Shown: one piece after another, positions 8,731 to 16,452 of the stretch
Position numbering within the stretch: position 1 is the stretch's first letter
Layout: every line of letters starts with the position of its first letter
Origin: an uncultured Bacteroides sp.
GTDB lineage: Bacteria > Bacteroidota > Bacteroidia > Bacteroidales > Bacteroidaceae
Direction of reading: 5' to 3'
Length of the DNA: 64,000 nt
NCBI GenBank assembly: GCA_944322285.1
Contig: CALUOR010000018.1
Location: forward strand, 1 to 64,000
The notes under the pieces: model-generated
Told to the model about the DNA's origin: nothing
What the model saw: only the letters and a program-made list of their open reading frames with translations
Database searches by the model: none
Translations under genes and position numbers: made by a program

Positions 8731-8929
8731 GAAGTCTCCCGGTCAGATTCTGAAAAGAATTTACCGGTGAGACTAAAACAAAAAGAAACACTGGACATAT
8801 AGCCCAAAGTCAGTGTAAATTGAATCCATAAACACATAATCATCTGCTTAGAAAGTGCTGAACAATAGTAAGCCGCTAACAAGAAAAAGCCGTTCCCATC
8901 TTGTCTATTCTGGGGAACGGCTTTTTCTT
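8731..8929 (+). ncRNA. Candidate structured small RNA
   Basis: The region 8494-8956 holds no plausible gene but shows strong secondary structure. A -7 box TATGTTTG (8717-8724) would start a transcript near 8731. Stem 1 (8734-8773) pairs GTCTC+CCGGT+AGATTC with GAATTT+ACCGG+GAGAC around a six-base loop TGAAAA, about 16 pairs with one bulged T. Stem 2 pairs ACACTG (8788-8793) with CAGTGT (8811-8816). A terminator stem at 8881-8929 ends the unit, giving about 200 nt. I could not assign it to 6S, tmRNA, SRP or RNase P RNA. A longer version could start from the sigma-54-like site at 8604. Confidence 0.5.
8881..8929. terminator. Bidirectional intrinsic terminator
   Basis: A perfect 17-bp inverted repeat (8881-8897 with 8913-8929) has a GC-rich core GCCGTTCCC and A/T tracts on both flanks. 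It can end ettA on the minus strand and the candidate RNA on the plus strand. Confidence 0.9.
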
Positions 8930-8956
8930 ATTTTATTGAATGAAGTTACGAATCCA

Positions 8957-10648
8957 CTACATCAGCTTGCGATAACGTACACGTTTCGGCTCTTCACGTC
9001 CCAAACGCTTCAACTTGTTTTCCTCATATTCCGTGTACGAGCCTTCAAAGAAGAAAACATTGGAATCGCCCTCAAAAGCCAAGATATGCGTACAGATACG
9101 GTCGAGGAACCAACGGTCGTGGCTAATAACCACGGCACATCCGGCAAAATCTTCCAAACCTTCCTCAAGAGCGCGCAAGGTATTCACGTCAATATCATTG
9201 GTAGGTTCGTCCAGCAACAACACATTGCCTTCTTCCTTCAACGCCATCGCCAAATGCAGACGATTACGTTCACCACCGGAAAGCACACCACAAAGTTTCT
9301 CTTGGTCGGCGCCTGAGAAATTAAATCGGCTAAGATAAGCACGGGCGTTGATGTCGCGCCCGCCCATACGAATCAACTCATTGCCTCCCGAAATCACCTG
9401 ATAAACACTTTTGTTCGGATCAATGTCTTTATGTTGCTGGTCTACATAAGCCAATTTTACGGTTTCGCCTACTTCAAACTCCCCGCTATCTGGCTTCTCC
9501 AAACCCATGATAAGACGGAACAAGGTTGTTTTTCCCGCACCGTTAGGACCGATGATGCCCACAATGCCGTTAGGCGGAAGCATAAAATTAAGGTCATCAA
9601 ACAACAATTTGTCACCGTAAGCCTTGGCCACATGCTTGGCCTCGATCACTTTATTGCCAAGGCGGGGACCGTTGGGAATGAAGATTTCCAACTTCTCCTC
9701 CTTCTCTTTCACATCCTCGTTCAGCAACTTGTCGTAAGAATTCAGACGGGCTTTCCCTTTGGCCTGACGGGCTTTCGGTGCCATACGTACCCATTCCAAC
9801 TCACGTTCCAAAGTCTTGCGACGTTTGCTGGCCACTTTTTCCTCCATCTCCATACGTTTGGTCTTCTGCTCCAACCAGCTGGAATAATTGCCTTTCCACG
9901 GGATGCCTTCGCCACGATCCAATTCCAATATCCAGCCTGCCACGTGGTCGAGGAAATAACGGTCATGCGTCACGGCAATGACAGTTCCTTCATATTGCTG
10001 CAAATGTTGCTCTAACCAATCTATGGACTCCGCATCAAGATGGTTGGTAGGCTCATCCAATAGCAAGATGTCCGGTTTCTGCAACAATAACCGGCATAAA
10101 GCCACACGACGCCGTTCGCCTCCGGAAAGATGCTCTACTGATTGGTCTTCGGGAGGACAACGCAAAGCATCCATGGCACGTTTCAAGCGGCTGTCCAAGT
10201 TCCATGCATCCATCGCATCGATAATGTCCTGTAGTTCGGCCTGGCGATTGAAAAGCTTCTCCATCTTGTCGGGATCCTCATAATATTCCGGAAGTCCGAA
10301 CTTTTGGTTGATTTCTTCATACTCAACCAGTGTGTCCACTACAGGTTGCACACCTTCCATTACAATTTCCTTCACCGTCTTGGTAGGGTCCAAATACGGT
10401 TCCTGCGCCAAATAACCAACGGAATATCCGGGTGCAAACACTACTTCGCCTTGATAAGACTTGTCCAATCCGGCAATAATCTTAAGCAGTGTCGACTTAC
10501 CCGCTCCGTTCAAACCGATAATACCAATCTTGGCGCCATAAAAGAACGATAGGTAAATGTTCTTCAGCACCTGTTTGTTGTTCTGCTGGATAGTCTTGTT
10601 CAGACCAACCATAGAAAAGATAATCTTTTTGTCGTCTACTGTTGCCAT
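8957..10648 (-). CDS. ettA: Energy-dependent translational throttle protein EttA (ABC-F)
   Basis: A 563-residue soluble ATPase with two ABC domains and no membrane segment. Walker A motifs read GLNGAGKST (about 44-52) and GPNGAGKTT (second domain). Both signature motifs LSGGE are present, as are both LLLDEPTNHLD/LLLDEPTNDID Walker B segments. The arm and the charged interdomain linker are intact. EttA-type proteins bind the ribosomal E site and gate elongation according to the ATP/ADP ratio. A -7 box TATCTTTG (minus, 10666-10673) lies 18 bp before the ATG. The gene diverges from tRNA-Lys and is apparently monocistronic. Confidence 0.95.
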   Translation of the reverse strand: MATVDDKKIIFSMVGLNKTIQQNNKQVLKNIYLSFFYGAKIGIIGLNGAGKSTLLKIIAGLDKSYQGEVVFAPGYSVGYLAQEPYLDPTKTVKEIVMEGVQPVVDTLVEYEEINQKFGLPEYYEDPDKMEKLFNRQAELQDIIDAMDAWNLDSRLKRAMDALRCPPEDQSVEHLSGGERRRVALCRLLLQKPDILLLDEPTNHLDAESIDWLEQHLQQYEGTVIAVTHDRYFLDHVAGWILELDRGEGIPWKGNYSSWLEQKTKRMEMEEKVASKRRKTLERELEWVRMAPKARQAKGKARLNSYDKLLNEDVKEKEEKLEIFIPNGPRLGNKVIEAKHVAKAYGDKLLFDDLNFMLPPNGIVGIIGPNGAGKTTLFRLIMGLEKPDSGEFEVGETVKLAYVDQQHKDIDPNKSVYQVISGGNELIRMGGRDINARAYLSRFNFSGADQEKLCGVLSGGERNRLHLAMALKEEGNVLLLDEPTNDIDVNTLRALEEGLEDFAGCAVVISHDRWFLDRICTHILAFEGDSNVFFFEGSYTEYEENKLKRLGREEPKRVRYRKLM

Positions 10649-10692
10649 AAATAAAATATTTGGGGCAAAGATAAGAAAAAATGCGAGAAAAT

Positions 10693-10723
10693 TTTGTGTC
10701 TTTAAAAAAACTCTCTATCTTTG
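10693..10723 (+). promoter_or_regulatory. tRNA-Lys promoter
   Basis: A -33 box TTTG (10693-10696), a 19-nt spacer and a -7 box TATCTTTG (10716-10723) match the Bacteroides consensus exactly, 32 bp before the mature tRNA end. Confidence 0.85.
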
Positions 10724-10755
10724 CACCCGCAATCAGGAATGATGCACACAGGTTT

Positions 10756-10828
10756 GATTCGCTAGCTCAGCAGGTAGAGCACAACACTTTTAATGTTGGG
10801 GTCTTGGGTTCGAGCCCCAAGCGGATCA
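10756..10828 (+). tRNA. tRNA-Lys (anticodon TTT)
   Basis: A full cloverleaf can be drawn. The acceptor stem GATTCGC (10756-10762) pairs with GCGGATC (10821-10827), with discriminator A at 10828. The D-arm contains AGCTCAGCAGGTAGAGC. The anticodon stem CAACA/TGTTG encloses loop CTTTTAA, so the anticodon is TTT (10789-10791). The T-arm contains GGTTCGAGCC. The CCA end is not encoded. Confidence 0.97.
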
Positions 10829-10851
10829 CTTACACAAATGGTAAAACAACG

Positions 10852-10890
10852 AAAACCGCTGATAATCAATCATTATCGGCGGTTTTTATT
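10852..10890. terminator. Intrinsic terminator after tRNA-Lys
   Basis: AAAACCGC (10852-10859) pairs with GCGGTTTT (10879-10886). The stem is extended by GATAAT/ATTATC and followed by further T-rich sequence. It probably ends the tRNA transcript and possibly also the opposing minus-strand unit. Confidence 0.85.
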
Positions 10891-10961
10891 TTATCTCCTA
10901 CCTGCACTTCGGGGCAAACATAGTTTGTCAGCAAATACCGGGCGGATTATTTCCAAGCCGT

Positions 10962-11966
10962 TTACTTATCCTTGGCTCCGGGCGGAAGATGGTAAGACTT
11001 GATGTCGAGTTCGTCCGGCAGACGGTCGAGGAAGATGCGGTCGGTCGTGCGGTTGCGGCGCAGCAGTTCGCGGTCGCGGCGGTCGCTCTCGTCCAGGGCG
11101 GCTTTCATGTTGGGTTTCAGGCGTTGCCACATTTCCTTGATGGCGCGCAGGGTGGCCTGCTTGCTGCCGTCGCCGGGGTCTTCCAGGTTGCGGTTGACGA
11201 AGCGTCGCGCGATGTCGCCAAACTGTGGCATCGAGGCGATGGCGGTGGCTGCCCGCTTGCGGGTCTCCTCGTCGGAGTCGTCGCTGATGAGCGTCTTGGC
11301 CAGGTGCCACACCTTCTCCTCCTCGTACACCTGGGCCTTCAGGGGCGAGAGGGTGTCTTTGTCCATGAAGGTGATGTAGGTGAGCATGCCATCGATGTAG
11401 TCGGTGACGAAGATGCCTTCCTTGGCTATCCAGAACTTGTTGTGCTGCCCCTGGCGCACGCCGATGTCGGCACAGCGGTAGTACGTGCCGGGGAAGTTGT
11501 CCGGATTGTGGAGGAAGAAGTACAGGGGAATGGGCAAGGCTCCGGTGTCGATGCCGTGGGGGGCGAGGTGGCGCTCCTTGTAGCGTTCGATGAAGTGGAG
11601 GGTGAAGCGTTCGATGAAGAACTTTTCGTAGCCGTGGAAGAAGAGGTACTCCGTGCCCGTCTCGCGGTAGAGGGGGATGTAGATGAAGTACTGGCAGACT
11701 CTGCGGGCGGCGCCGCCGGGCAGGTTGTCGAAACAGAAGTACGTGCGCCAGACGTTGCGCCGCCGCGTGGGCCACTGGCGCTGCTCCACGGTGCGGGGAA
11801 TGAGTCCGCGTGCCACGTCGTTAAAGCACAAGCCGTTGTTGACGGCCACCCGGTAGTGGCGGTTGGCAAAGCGTTCGACGGCCATCCGCACCTTGCCCGA
11901 TAGCTCGAAGAAGTCCTTACGGGCTTCTTCGAGTACCTCGGCATCAGTCATGGTAGAAGTAAACAT
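10962..11966 (-). CDS. Conserved hypothetical protein, second gene of the HU-like operon
   Basis: A 334-residue protein that I do not recognise. It has no signal peptide or membrane helix. It is rich in aromatic and basic residues in the first half (for example RRRNVWRTYFCFDNLPGG, YFIYIPLYRETGTEYLFFHGYEKFF) and ends in a charged helical region with an RRDRELLRRNRTTDR segment. An alternative ATG lies at 11951. It starts 23 bp after the HU-like gene on the same strand, so the two are probably co-transcribed. The third codon positions are strongly GC-biased compared with genes at 13-16 kb, which suggests different codon selection or transfer. The long antisense frames here are a by-product of that bias. 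Confidence 0.7.
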   Translation of the reverse strand: MFTSTMTDAEVLEEARKDFFELSGKVRMAVERFANRHYRVAVNNGLCFNDVARGLIPRTVEQRQWPTRRRNVWRTYFCFDNLPGGAARRVCQYFIYIPLYRETGTEYLFFHGYEKFFIERFTLHFIERYKERHLAPHGIDTGALPIPLYFFLHNPDNFPGTYYRCADIGVRQGQHNKFWIAKEGIFVTDYIDGMLTYITFMDKDTLSPLKAQVYEEEKVWHLAKTLISDDSDEETRKRAATAIASMPQFGDIARRFVNRNLEDPGDGSKQATLRAIKEMWQRLKPNMKAALDESDRRDRELLRRNRTTDRIFLDRLPDELDIKSYHLPPGAKDK

Positions 11967-11989
11967 AGCGTGTAGTGTGTTAAGTGCAT

Positions 11990-12865
11990 TTATGCCAGCG
12001 GGTCATCCGTCTCATCATCGTTGTTATCGCCATCACCGTCGCCGCCGCCGGGCACTACGGGCGTGGACGAGGCTTCGCCCACGGTGAAGGTGTTCTCCAT
12101 GGTCACCGTGCGGGGTGACTTCAGCAACCGGCTGCCATTGCTGCTCAACTGCGTGCAGAGGGTGACTTGCCACGTGCTGCCGGTCTCCACATCGGCGGGC
12201 AGGACGAAGCCTACGCGGGTGGGTGTATTAGGATAGAGTTTCGAGATGGGGAAGAAGAGCGTAGTGCCTGAGTCGCCGTCCGTGCGGCGCAGGGTGACGC
12301 CTATCTGGCTGCCTTCGCCTCCCACCTTGATGTTGCGTCCGCTGATGATGCACGTCTGCCCTGCCTCCACGGGGATGGGCACGCGGGTGTCGGCATCGGG
12401 CAGCTTGGACTGCTCCACCTGCCGTGCGTCGGCCACGCTGAACAGCTGCGGGCCGGTGGTCGCCTTGCTGATTTCCACGTCCAGCTCGGCCTCGTCCAAC
12501 GCCTGGCGCATGTCGTTGCCCATGGTGTAGGCCACGTTCAGCTTCAGCTTGTCACGGTTGGGCGCGGCGTTCAGTTCCGAATCCAACAGCACGCCCTGCA
12601 CGGTGGTGCGGAAGCTGCCTTGGGGGGTGGTGACGGTGAAGCCGTTGGACAGGTACCAGTTGGCCAGTTCCAGCACTTCGCGCGTCAGCATCTCCACTTC
12701 GGCGGCGTTCTGGTGTCCGTGCGTGGCGGCCACTTCGCGCGCCAGGTCTTCCAGCGTCAGGGGTTTTTGTGTTTTTACACTCAGATAATAATCATTGGTG
12801 GCTTCCGTCAGTTCGTTCGGGACGGCCTTGAGCGTCAGTTTCGCTCTTTGAGAATTTGTTCCCAT
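11990..12865 (-). CDS. HU-like DNA-binding protein with DUF4469-type C-terminal domain
   Basis: A 291-residue protein. The N-terminal half resembles the HU/IHF-like fold of Bacteroides (AKLTLKAVPNELTEATNDYYLSV, then GFTVTTPQGSFRTTVQG and MGNDMRQALDEAELDVEI). The C-terminal half matches a DUF4469-like beta-domain (GQTCIISGRNIKVGGEGSQIGVTL, FPISKLYPNTPTRVGFVLP). It ends in a low-complexity GGGDGDGDNNDDETDD tail. The start is placed at 12865 (MGTNSQRAKL); an in-frame extension to 13003 only translates the palindromic array. A promoter at 13023-13053 implies a leader of about 150 nt that contains array B. It leads an operon with the unknown gene at 10962. Confidence 0.8.
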   Translation of the reverse strand: MGTNSQRAKLTLKAVPNELTEATNDYYLSVKTQKPLTLEDLAREVAATHGHQNAAEVEMLTREVLELANWYLSNGFTVTTPQGSFRTTVQGVLLDSELNAAPNRDKLKLNVAYTMGNDMRQALDEAELDVEISKATTGPQLFSVADARQVEQSKLPDADTRVPIPVEAGQTCIISGRNIKVGGEGSQIGVTLRRTDGDSGTTLFFPISKLYPNTPTRVGFVLPADVETGSTWQVTLCTQLSSNGSRLLKSPRTVTMENTFTVGEASSTPVVPGGGDGDGDNNDDETDDPLA

Positions 12866-12887
12866 AAGTCTTTTCTTTTTAGGGGTT

Positions 12888-13017
12888 ATACATACGGACT
12901 TTCGGCGCGAGTATGCCGGACACTGCGGCGCGAGTATGCCGAAGACTACGGCACGAGTATGCCGAAGACTACGGCACGGGTATGCCGAAGGTTTCGGCAG
13001 CAAGCCTGCCGAAAGTC
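12888..13017. repeat. Array B: 23-nt palindromic units in the HU-like leader
   Basis: GTATGCCG recurs at 12911, 12934, 12957 and 12980 (period 23), each unit holding a TGCCG...CGGCA stem. Degenerate end units are closed by a perfect 10-bp inverted repeat, GACTTTCGGC (12897-12906) and GCCGAAAGTC (13008-13017). On the minus strand the whole array lies between the predicted transcription start (about 13016) and the HU-like ATG, so it should be transcribed as a multi-stem 5' leader. Confidence 0.85.
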
Positions 13018-13022
13018 ACGCC

Positions 13023-13053
13023 CAAAGATAACCTTTCCGAACGATATACGCAA
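13023..13053 (-). promoter_or_regulatory. Promoter of the HU-like operon (shared type)
   Basis: On the minus strand TTGC (13053-13050), a 19-nt spacer and TATCTTTG (13030-13023). The whole block is nearly the same as the one at 50246-50276 before the second HU-like gene: both carry CCCAAAGATAAC at one end and ACGCAAG at the other on the plus strand, with identical box spacing. Confidence 0.75.
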
Positions 13054-13134
13054 GACCGGGGCGTAAATTCCGCCAAATTTCTATTTTAACGCCTCCACAT
13101 CGCCGCGGCTGACCATCGGCGGGAAGAGAGAAAC

Positions 13135-13309
13135 GTTAAAGGACCTGTTGAAGCCATAAAGCATGTTATAAAACACACTTTTTTATTTGGATTATTTGCA
13201 GGTATCGAAAAAGTCCGTACCTTTGCAATGTGTTTTTCATAGTATTAGATTTTAAGGTTAACAAAGGTTGGAGTACAGCGGTACTCCTTTTTTTATGCCC
13301 ATACGTTTC
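13135..13309. repeat. Direct repeat DR1, copy 1 (about 175 bp)
   Basis: This stretch recurs at 13747-13920 with only a few substitutions and a one-base length difference. Each copy holds a promoter, a short transcribed segment and an intrinsic terminator. The two copies flank the small ORF at 13344-13742. Confidence 0.95.
13231..13294 (+). ncRNA. Candidate small RNA, copy 1 (promoter plus terminator unit)
   Basis: A complete Bacteroides promoter, TTTG (13195-13198), 19 nt, TACCTTTG (13218-13225), is followed about 60 bases later by a terminator: GGAGTAC (13270-13276), loop AGCG, GTACTCC (13281-13287) and seven Ts. The predicted RNA of about 62 nt has no ORF. It could alternatively be an attenuated leader for the ORF at 13344. 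Because the second copy has a different gene downstream, a free-standing small RNA family is favoured. Confidence 0.65.
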
Positions 13310-13343
13310 CTATTTACATATTATATAATTCGGAACTGAAAAG

Positions 13344-13742
13344 ATGATTAAACAAGACTACTTGATACGGATGATTCAGGAAATCGTTTCCATGATTGTG
13401 GAAGCCATTCTCCACAAAAAGAAAATCAGGCAAAAGGAATGGGAGGAATATGACCGCCTGACCCGCCAAATATTGGGCATAGACACCCGTGAATTGCTGA
13501 ATACGAAAGCCGAAGAACTCATCGCACGCTATGCCACTCAAACGGACGGATTGGACAAACTGGAACTGGCGGCCGTAAACATGTTGCGCCTTTCGGAGGA
13601 AGAAGTGGAAAAAGATAACCCCTTACTGAAAGCTAAACTCAGACAGGAGGGCATTACGCTACTGAAATATGTCCACCAACATAGTGATAACTATTCCCTG
13701 CAACGTGAGTTCTTACTCCGTCTCTTGGAAAAGAATGGATAA
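13344..13742 (+). CDS. Small helical protein (DUF6483-like), unknown function
   Basis: A 132-residue, charged, mostly helical soluble protein starting MIKQDYLIRMIQEIVSMIVEAIL. The N-terminal pattern and length recall the DUF6483 family, which has no assigned function; that match is from memory only. No signal peptide or membrane segment is seen. The gene is enclosed between two nearly identical 174-bp direct repeats, each bearing a promoter and terminator. Recombination between them would delete the gene cleanly, so it may be a recently inserted or easily lost cargo. Any expression must read through the terminator at 13270-13294 or use an unseen promoter. Confidence 0.75.
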   Translation: MIKQDYLIRMIQEIVSMIVEAILHKKKIRQKEWEEYDRLTRQILGIDTRELLNTKAEELIARYATQTDGLDKLELAAVNMLRLSEEEVEKDNPLLKAKLRQEGITLLKYVHQHSDNYSLQREFLLRLLEKNG

Positions 13743-13746
13743 AGTG

Positions 13747-13920
13747 TTAAAGGAATTATCGAAGCCATAAAGCATGTTATAAAACACACTTTTTTATTTG
13801 GATTATTTGCAAGTATCGAAAAAGTCCGTACCTTTGCAACGTGTTTTTCATAGTATTAGATTTTAAGGTTAACAAAGATTGGAGTACAGCGGTACTCCTT
13901 TTTTTATGCCCATAGGTTTC
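13747..13920. repeat. Direct repeat DR1, copy 2 (about 174 bp)
   Basis: The second copy of the repeat at 13135-13309. The promoter, the transcribed segment and the terminator are all conserved; differences cluster near the outer edge (CCTGTT versus ATTATC) and at single positions. Confidence 0.95.
13842..13905 (+). ncRNA. Candidate small RNA, copy 2
   Basis: TTTG (13806-13809) and TACCTTTG (13829-13836) are followed by the same short segment and the terminator GGAGTAC (13881-13887)/GTACTCC (13892-13898) with seven Ts. It is nearly identical to copy 1; conservation of the transcribed part as well as the promoter supports a functional RNA. The gene downstream has its own promoter at 14004. Confidence 0.65.
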
Positions 13921-14056
13921 GTCACCCCGCATGCATTATACCTTTTGACGATAATTAGAAGAAATATGTTGCCGGAAAGAAGCGTAGTTTCGTATTTTAC
14001 AATTATCTTTGCCAAAACGTTTAAAACGATACCATGTTACTAAAACAGTTATCTTT

Positions 14057-15415
14057 ATGCAGTTAAAAAATATTTGTTTCCTATTATTCAGCTTATCGGT
14101 CTTTTTAAGACCCGCTATATCCTACGGACAACCAAAAGCGACTCCCATTCATTGGGGACAACTTCACACTGAGATTTTGACTGACTCTTTAGCGCAACAA
14201 GCCGTATATCTTTTACAAAACGGAATGAAATATGCCGTTAACGACTGGTATAACAAAGTGAAAGGATATGGGAATCAAACCGACACGTATTTAGACTTCA
14301 AAGGAAACACGGAACATTACATCCGTCCCGTCAGCCATATGGCTTTCTCATTGGCTACAGCATTGCGCTTCCATATTTATGACGAAAGAATAACCGGAGT
14401 GCCAATATCCGAAGCACGAGATATAACTGTTAAGCTAATCAGTTCATTAGCTTATCGGCATAAAGCTTGCCTCGGTGAGAAAGAAGGTTGGGGCAACTTG
14501 TGGCAAAGCGCATGGTGGGCCTCTCAAACCGCTTTTGCGGCATGGTTGTTATGGGATGAATTGGACGATGTCACACGTTCCCGCATTTATGACATGACCG
14601 TATACGAGGCTAACCGTTTCTTAAATTACAATATTCCTTACTACAAAGACATATCAGGAAAAGTAATTTATAAAGGAGACAGCAAATCAGAAGAAAACGC
14701 ATGGAATTCCGACTTGCTGGTATTAGCGACGGTTATGTTTCCTCAACATCCTAACGCCGCCACATGGCATCAGCGGGCATTGGAATTGCAACTTTCGGCA
14801 TATGCCTCGCCTTCGGATATAAACAGCCGAAAGAAAATCAATGGCATACGCCTAAAAGATTTTTTACAAGGGAGCAACATGGAAGAAAACGGGACAATTA
14901 TCAACCATGGCATTGTCCATGTAGATTACATGGTGGCATTCATGCAAAACGCCATCAATGTACTGCCCTATGCCTTGACCGGAGAAAAAGCCAAAAGAGT
15001 TTCATTATTTAACGGGAATCGAATCTACAATGCACTGAATAACTTATCGTTTGACGGACAAACCATGTATGTGCGCAACGAAAAAGGCGAGGCCATCTGC
15101 CGGATGTTTTTCCCTGAAGGAAACGATTGGGGAACCGGCAGACAATCCAATTATTGGCTGATGGACGTAATAGCCCATTGCTTTGGTTTGGACAAGGGAA
15201 TGAAGCCAACCGCCGCTGACTGGATGCGGGTACGCGGAAAAGAAATGATACGAATGCAGCAACGGAACACCAACGGCGCTTATTATCAAAGCAAAAACGA
15301 AAATTCATTTGCTTCTAGAGAAGAATTCTTGTTGGCTGAAATAACATTCGGCTATCTCTTCTTATGGGCAGACATGAATAACTATATACATTTCAGCAAT
15401 TCGGGCGGATTCTAA
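14057..15415 (+). CDS. Secreted protein, probable helical-toroid fold, unknown function
   Basis: A 452-residue exported protein with a signal peptide (MQLKNICFLLFSLSVFLRPAISYGQ). The helical, tryptophan-rich body includes WGNLWQSAWWASQTAFAAWLLWDEL, SEENAWNSDLLVLATVMFP and MEENGTIINHGIVHVDYMVA. That pattern recalls alpha/alpha toroid enzymes such as polysaccharide lyases, but I cannot name a family and no catalytic residues are assigned. The start at 14057 is preferred over an in-frame ATG-like start at 14009, because the -7 box TATCTTTG lies at 14004-14011. Its stop overlaps the opposing transporter gene by 4 bp. Confidence 0.8.
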   Translation: MQLKNICFLLFSLSVFLRPAISYGQPKATPIHWGQLHTEILTDSLAQQAVYLLQNGMKYAVNDWYNKVKGYGNQTDTYLDFKGNTEHYIRPVSHMAFSLATALRFHIYDERITGVPISEARDITVKLISSLAYRHKACLGEKEGWGNLWQSAWWASQTAFAAWLLWDELDDVTRSRIYDMTVYEANRFLNYNIPYYKDISGKVIYKGDSKSEENAWNSDLLVLATVMFPQHPNAATWHQRALELQLSAYASPSDINSRKKINGIRLKDFLQGSNMEENGTIINHGIVHVDYMVAFMQNAINVLPYALTGEKAKRVSLFNGNRIYNALNNLSFDGQTMYVRNEKGEAICRMFFPEGNDWGTGRQSNYWLMDVIAHCFGLDKGMKPTAADWMRVRGKEMIRMQQRNTNGAYYQSKNENSFASREEFLLAEITFGYLFLWADMNNYIHFSNSGGF

Positions 15416-16335
15416 TTACAGGCCTCCATCTCCGCCCGGCTCTTGCTGGAAGTCACCAGATAAACACCTCCGAATATCAGCACAACCGAAAGCATCTTTA
15501 CAACATTGAACGAATCCATCCCCCAACAAATGGCTACGATAGTAGCTACCAAAGGCTGGACGTAATTGTACATACCGGCTACGGTAGGGCGTAGATTCTT
15601 TTGTCCGGTCACAATGAGCAGGTAACACAAGAAAGTGGCTCCCACCACAATAAAAAGAATGGAAGCAATGCAAGCGACATCCAACGCCAACCAATCAGTC
15701 GTAATCAAATCGTTATAAGAGAAAGGAAGCAGACAGATAAAAGCGTAAGTAAACATCCACTTCATTGTGGTAAAGGCTGAATATTTGGCCACAAAATTCT
15801 TGAACAAAACAAAATAAAACGCATAGCTACATTGAGCCAACAACACGAACAAATCTCCTATCAAAGGATTATCGCCCTTGACGGAAGTACCCGCCGTCTG
15901 CGAACTTCCCAATATCAGCAACAAAGCACCCGAAGCACCTACGGCTATCCCTAAGATTTTCTTTCCCGTGATGGGTTCTTTCAAGAAGATGGCGGCCAAT
16001 ATCATGGCAATCAGAGGCATACTGGTGGTGATGATGGAAGCGTCCACCGGCGAAGTCAGTCCTACCCCGAAGATATAACTTCCTTGGTTGAAGACGATAG
16101 CCAACAAAGATGCACCGAAAAGTTTCATCAAATCCTTATGCCCCACGTGTTCGGGCTTTCGAAAGAAAGAGAATATCCAAAAAAGAATCATCGCGCCAAA
16201 CACACGCAAGTCGGTCATCACCAACGAACTTATCGCACCGCCCATCATCACGTATTTAGCCAACGGAGCCATGCATCCCCACATGCTATTGGCGGCCAAC
16301 ATGGCAAGGTGTCCTTTCATTTTAGCTGTATCCAT
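15412..16335 (-). CDS. EamA/DMT-family transporter
   Basis: A 307-residue inner-membrane protein with about ten hydrophobic helices in two five-helix halves, typical of drug/metabolite transporters (N-terminal WGCMAPLAKYVMMGG, ITTSMPLIAMILAAIFLKEPITGKKILGIAVGASGALLLI in each repeat style). Substrate cannot be deduced. A -7 box TAATTTTG (minus, 16363-16370) lies about 28 bp upstream. It converges on the secreted-protein gene with a 4-bp stop overlap and no visible terminator. Confidence 0.92.
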   Translation of the reverse strand: MDTAKMKGHLAMLAANSMWGCMAPLAKYVMMGGAISSLVMTDLRVFGAMILFWIFSFFRKPEHVGHKDLMKLFGASLLAIVFNQGSYIFGVGLTSPVDASIITTSMPLIAMILAAIFLKEPITGKKILGIAVGASGALLLILGSSQTAGTSVKGDNPLIGDLFVLLAQCSYAFYFVLFKNFVAKYSAFTTMKWMFTYAFICLLPFSYNDLITTDWLALDVACIASILFIVVGATFLCYLLIVTGQKNLRPTVAGMYNYVQPLVATIVAICWGMDSFNVVKMLSVVLIFGGVYLVTSSKSRAEMEACN

Positions 16336-16444
16336 ACGCAGTACTTTTTATTTTTTCGGGCGCAAAATTACAAAAAAGCGAATTAGATGGGCTTCCCGAA
16401 CAATGTTTTTAGGTCTTGGAGAAGAAAATCTGAAAATAATCCCG

Positions 16445-16452
16445 TAAATTTG
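16445..16452 (+). promoter_or_regulatory. leuS promoter -7 box
   Basis: TAAATTTG matches TAnnTTTG and gives a leader of about 80 nt before leuS. The leader contains two TTATCAAC motifs but no T-box-like element that I can recognise. Confidence 0.6.

Noticed and set aside
8731..8929. 6S RNA or tmRNA
   Set aside because: The two ends do not pair as in 6S RNA, and no tRNA-like end or tag-coding frame is visible.
10989..11903. 304-codon plus-strand frame opposite the unknown HU-operon gene
   Set aside because: Val/Gly/Ala/Glu-rich translation without motifs, produced by GC-rich third positions on the other strand.
12866..13003. N-terminal extension of the HU-like protein
   Set aside because: It only translates the palindromic array and has no HU-like sequence; the ATG at 12865 begins the recognisable domain.
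12888..13017. CRISPR array
   Set aside because: Units are contiguous and palindromic with no unique 30-nt spacers, and no cas gene lies in the window.
13135..13920. Insertion sequence or composite transposon
   Set aside because: The direct repeats contain no transposase and no terminal inverted repeats, and the enclosed ORF is not a transposase or integrase.
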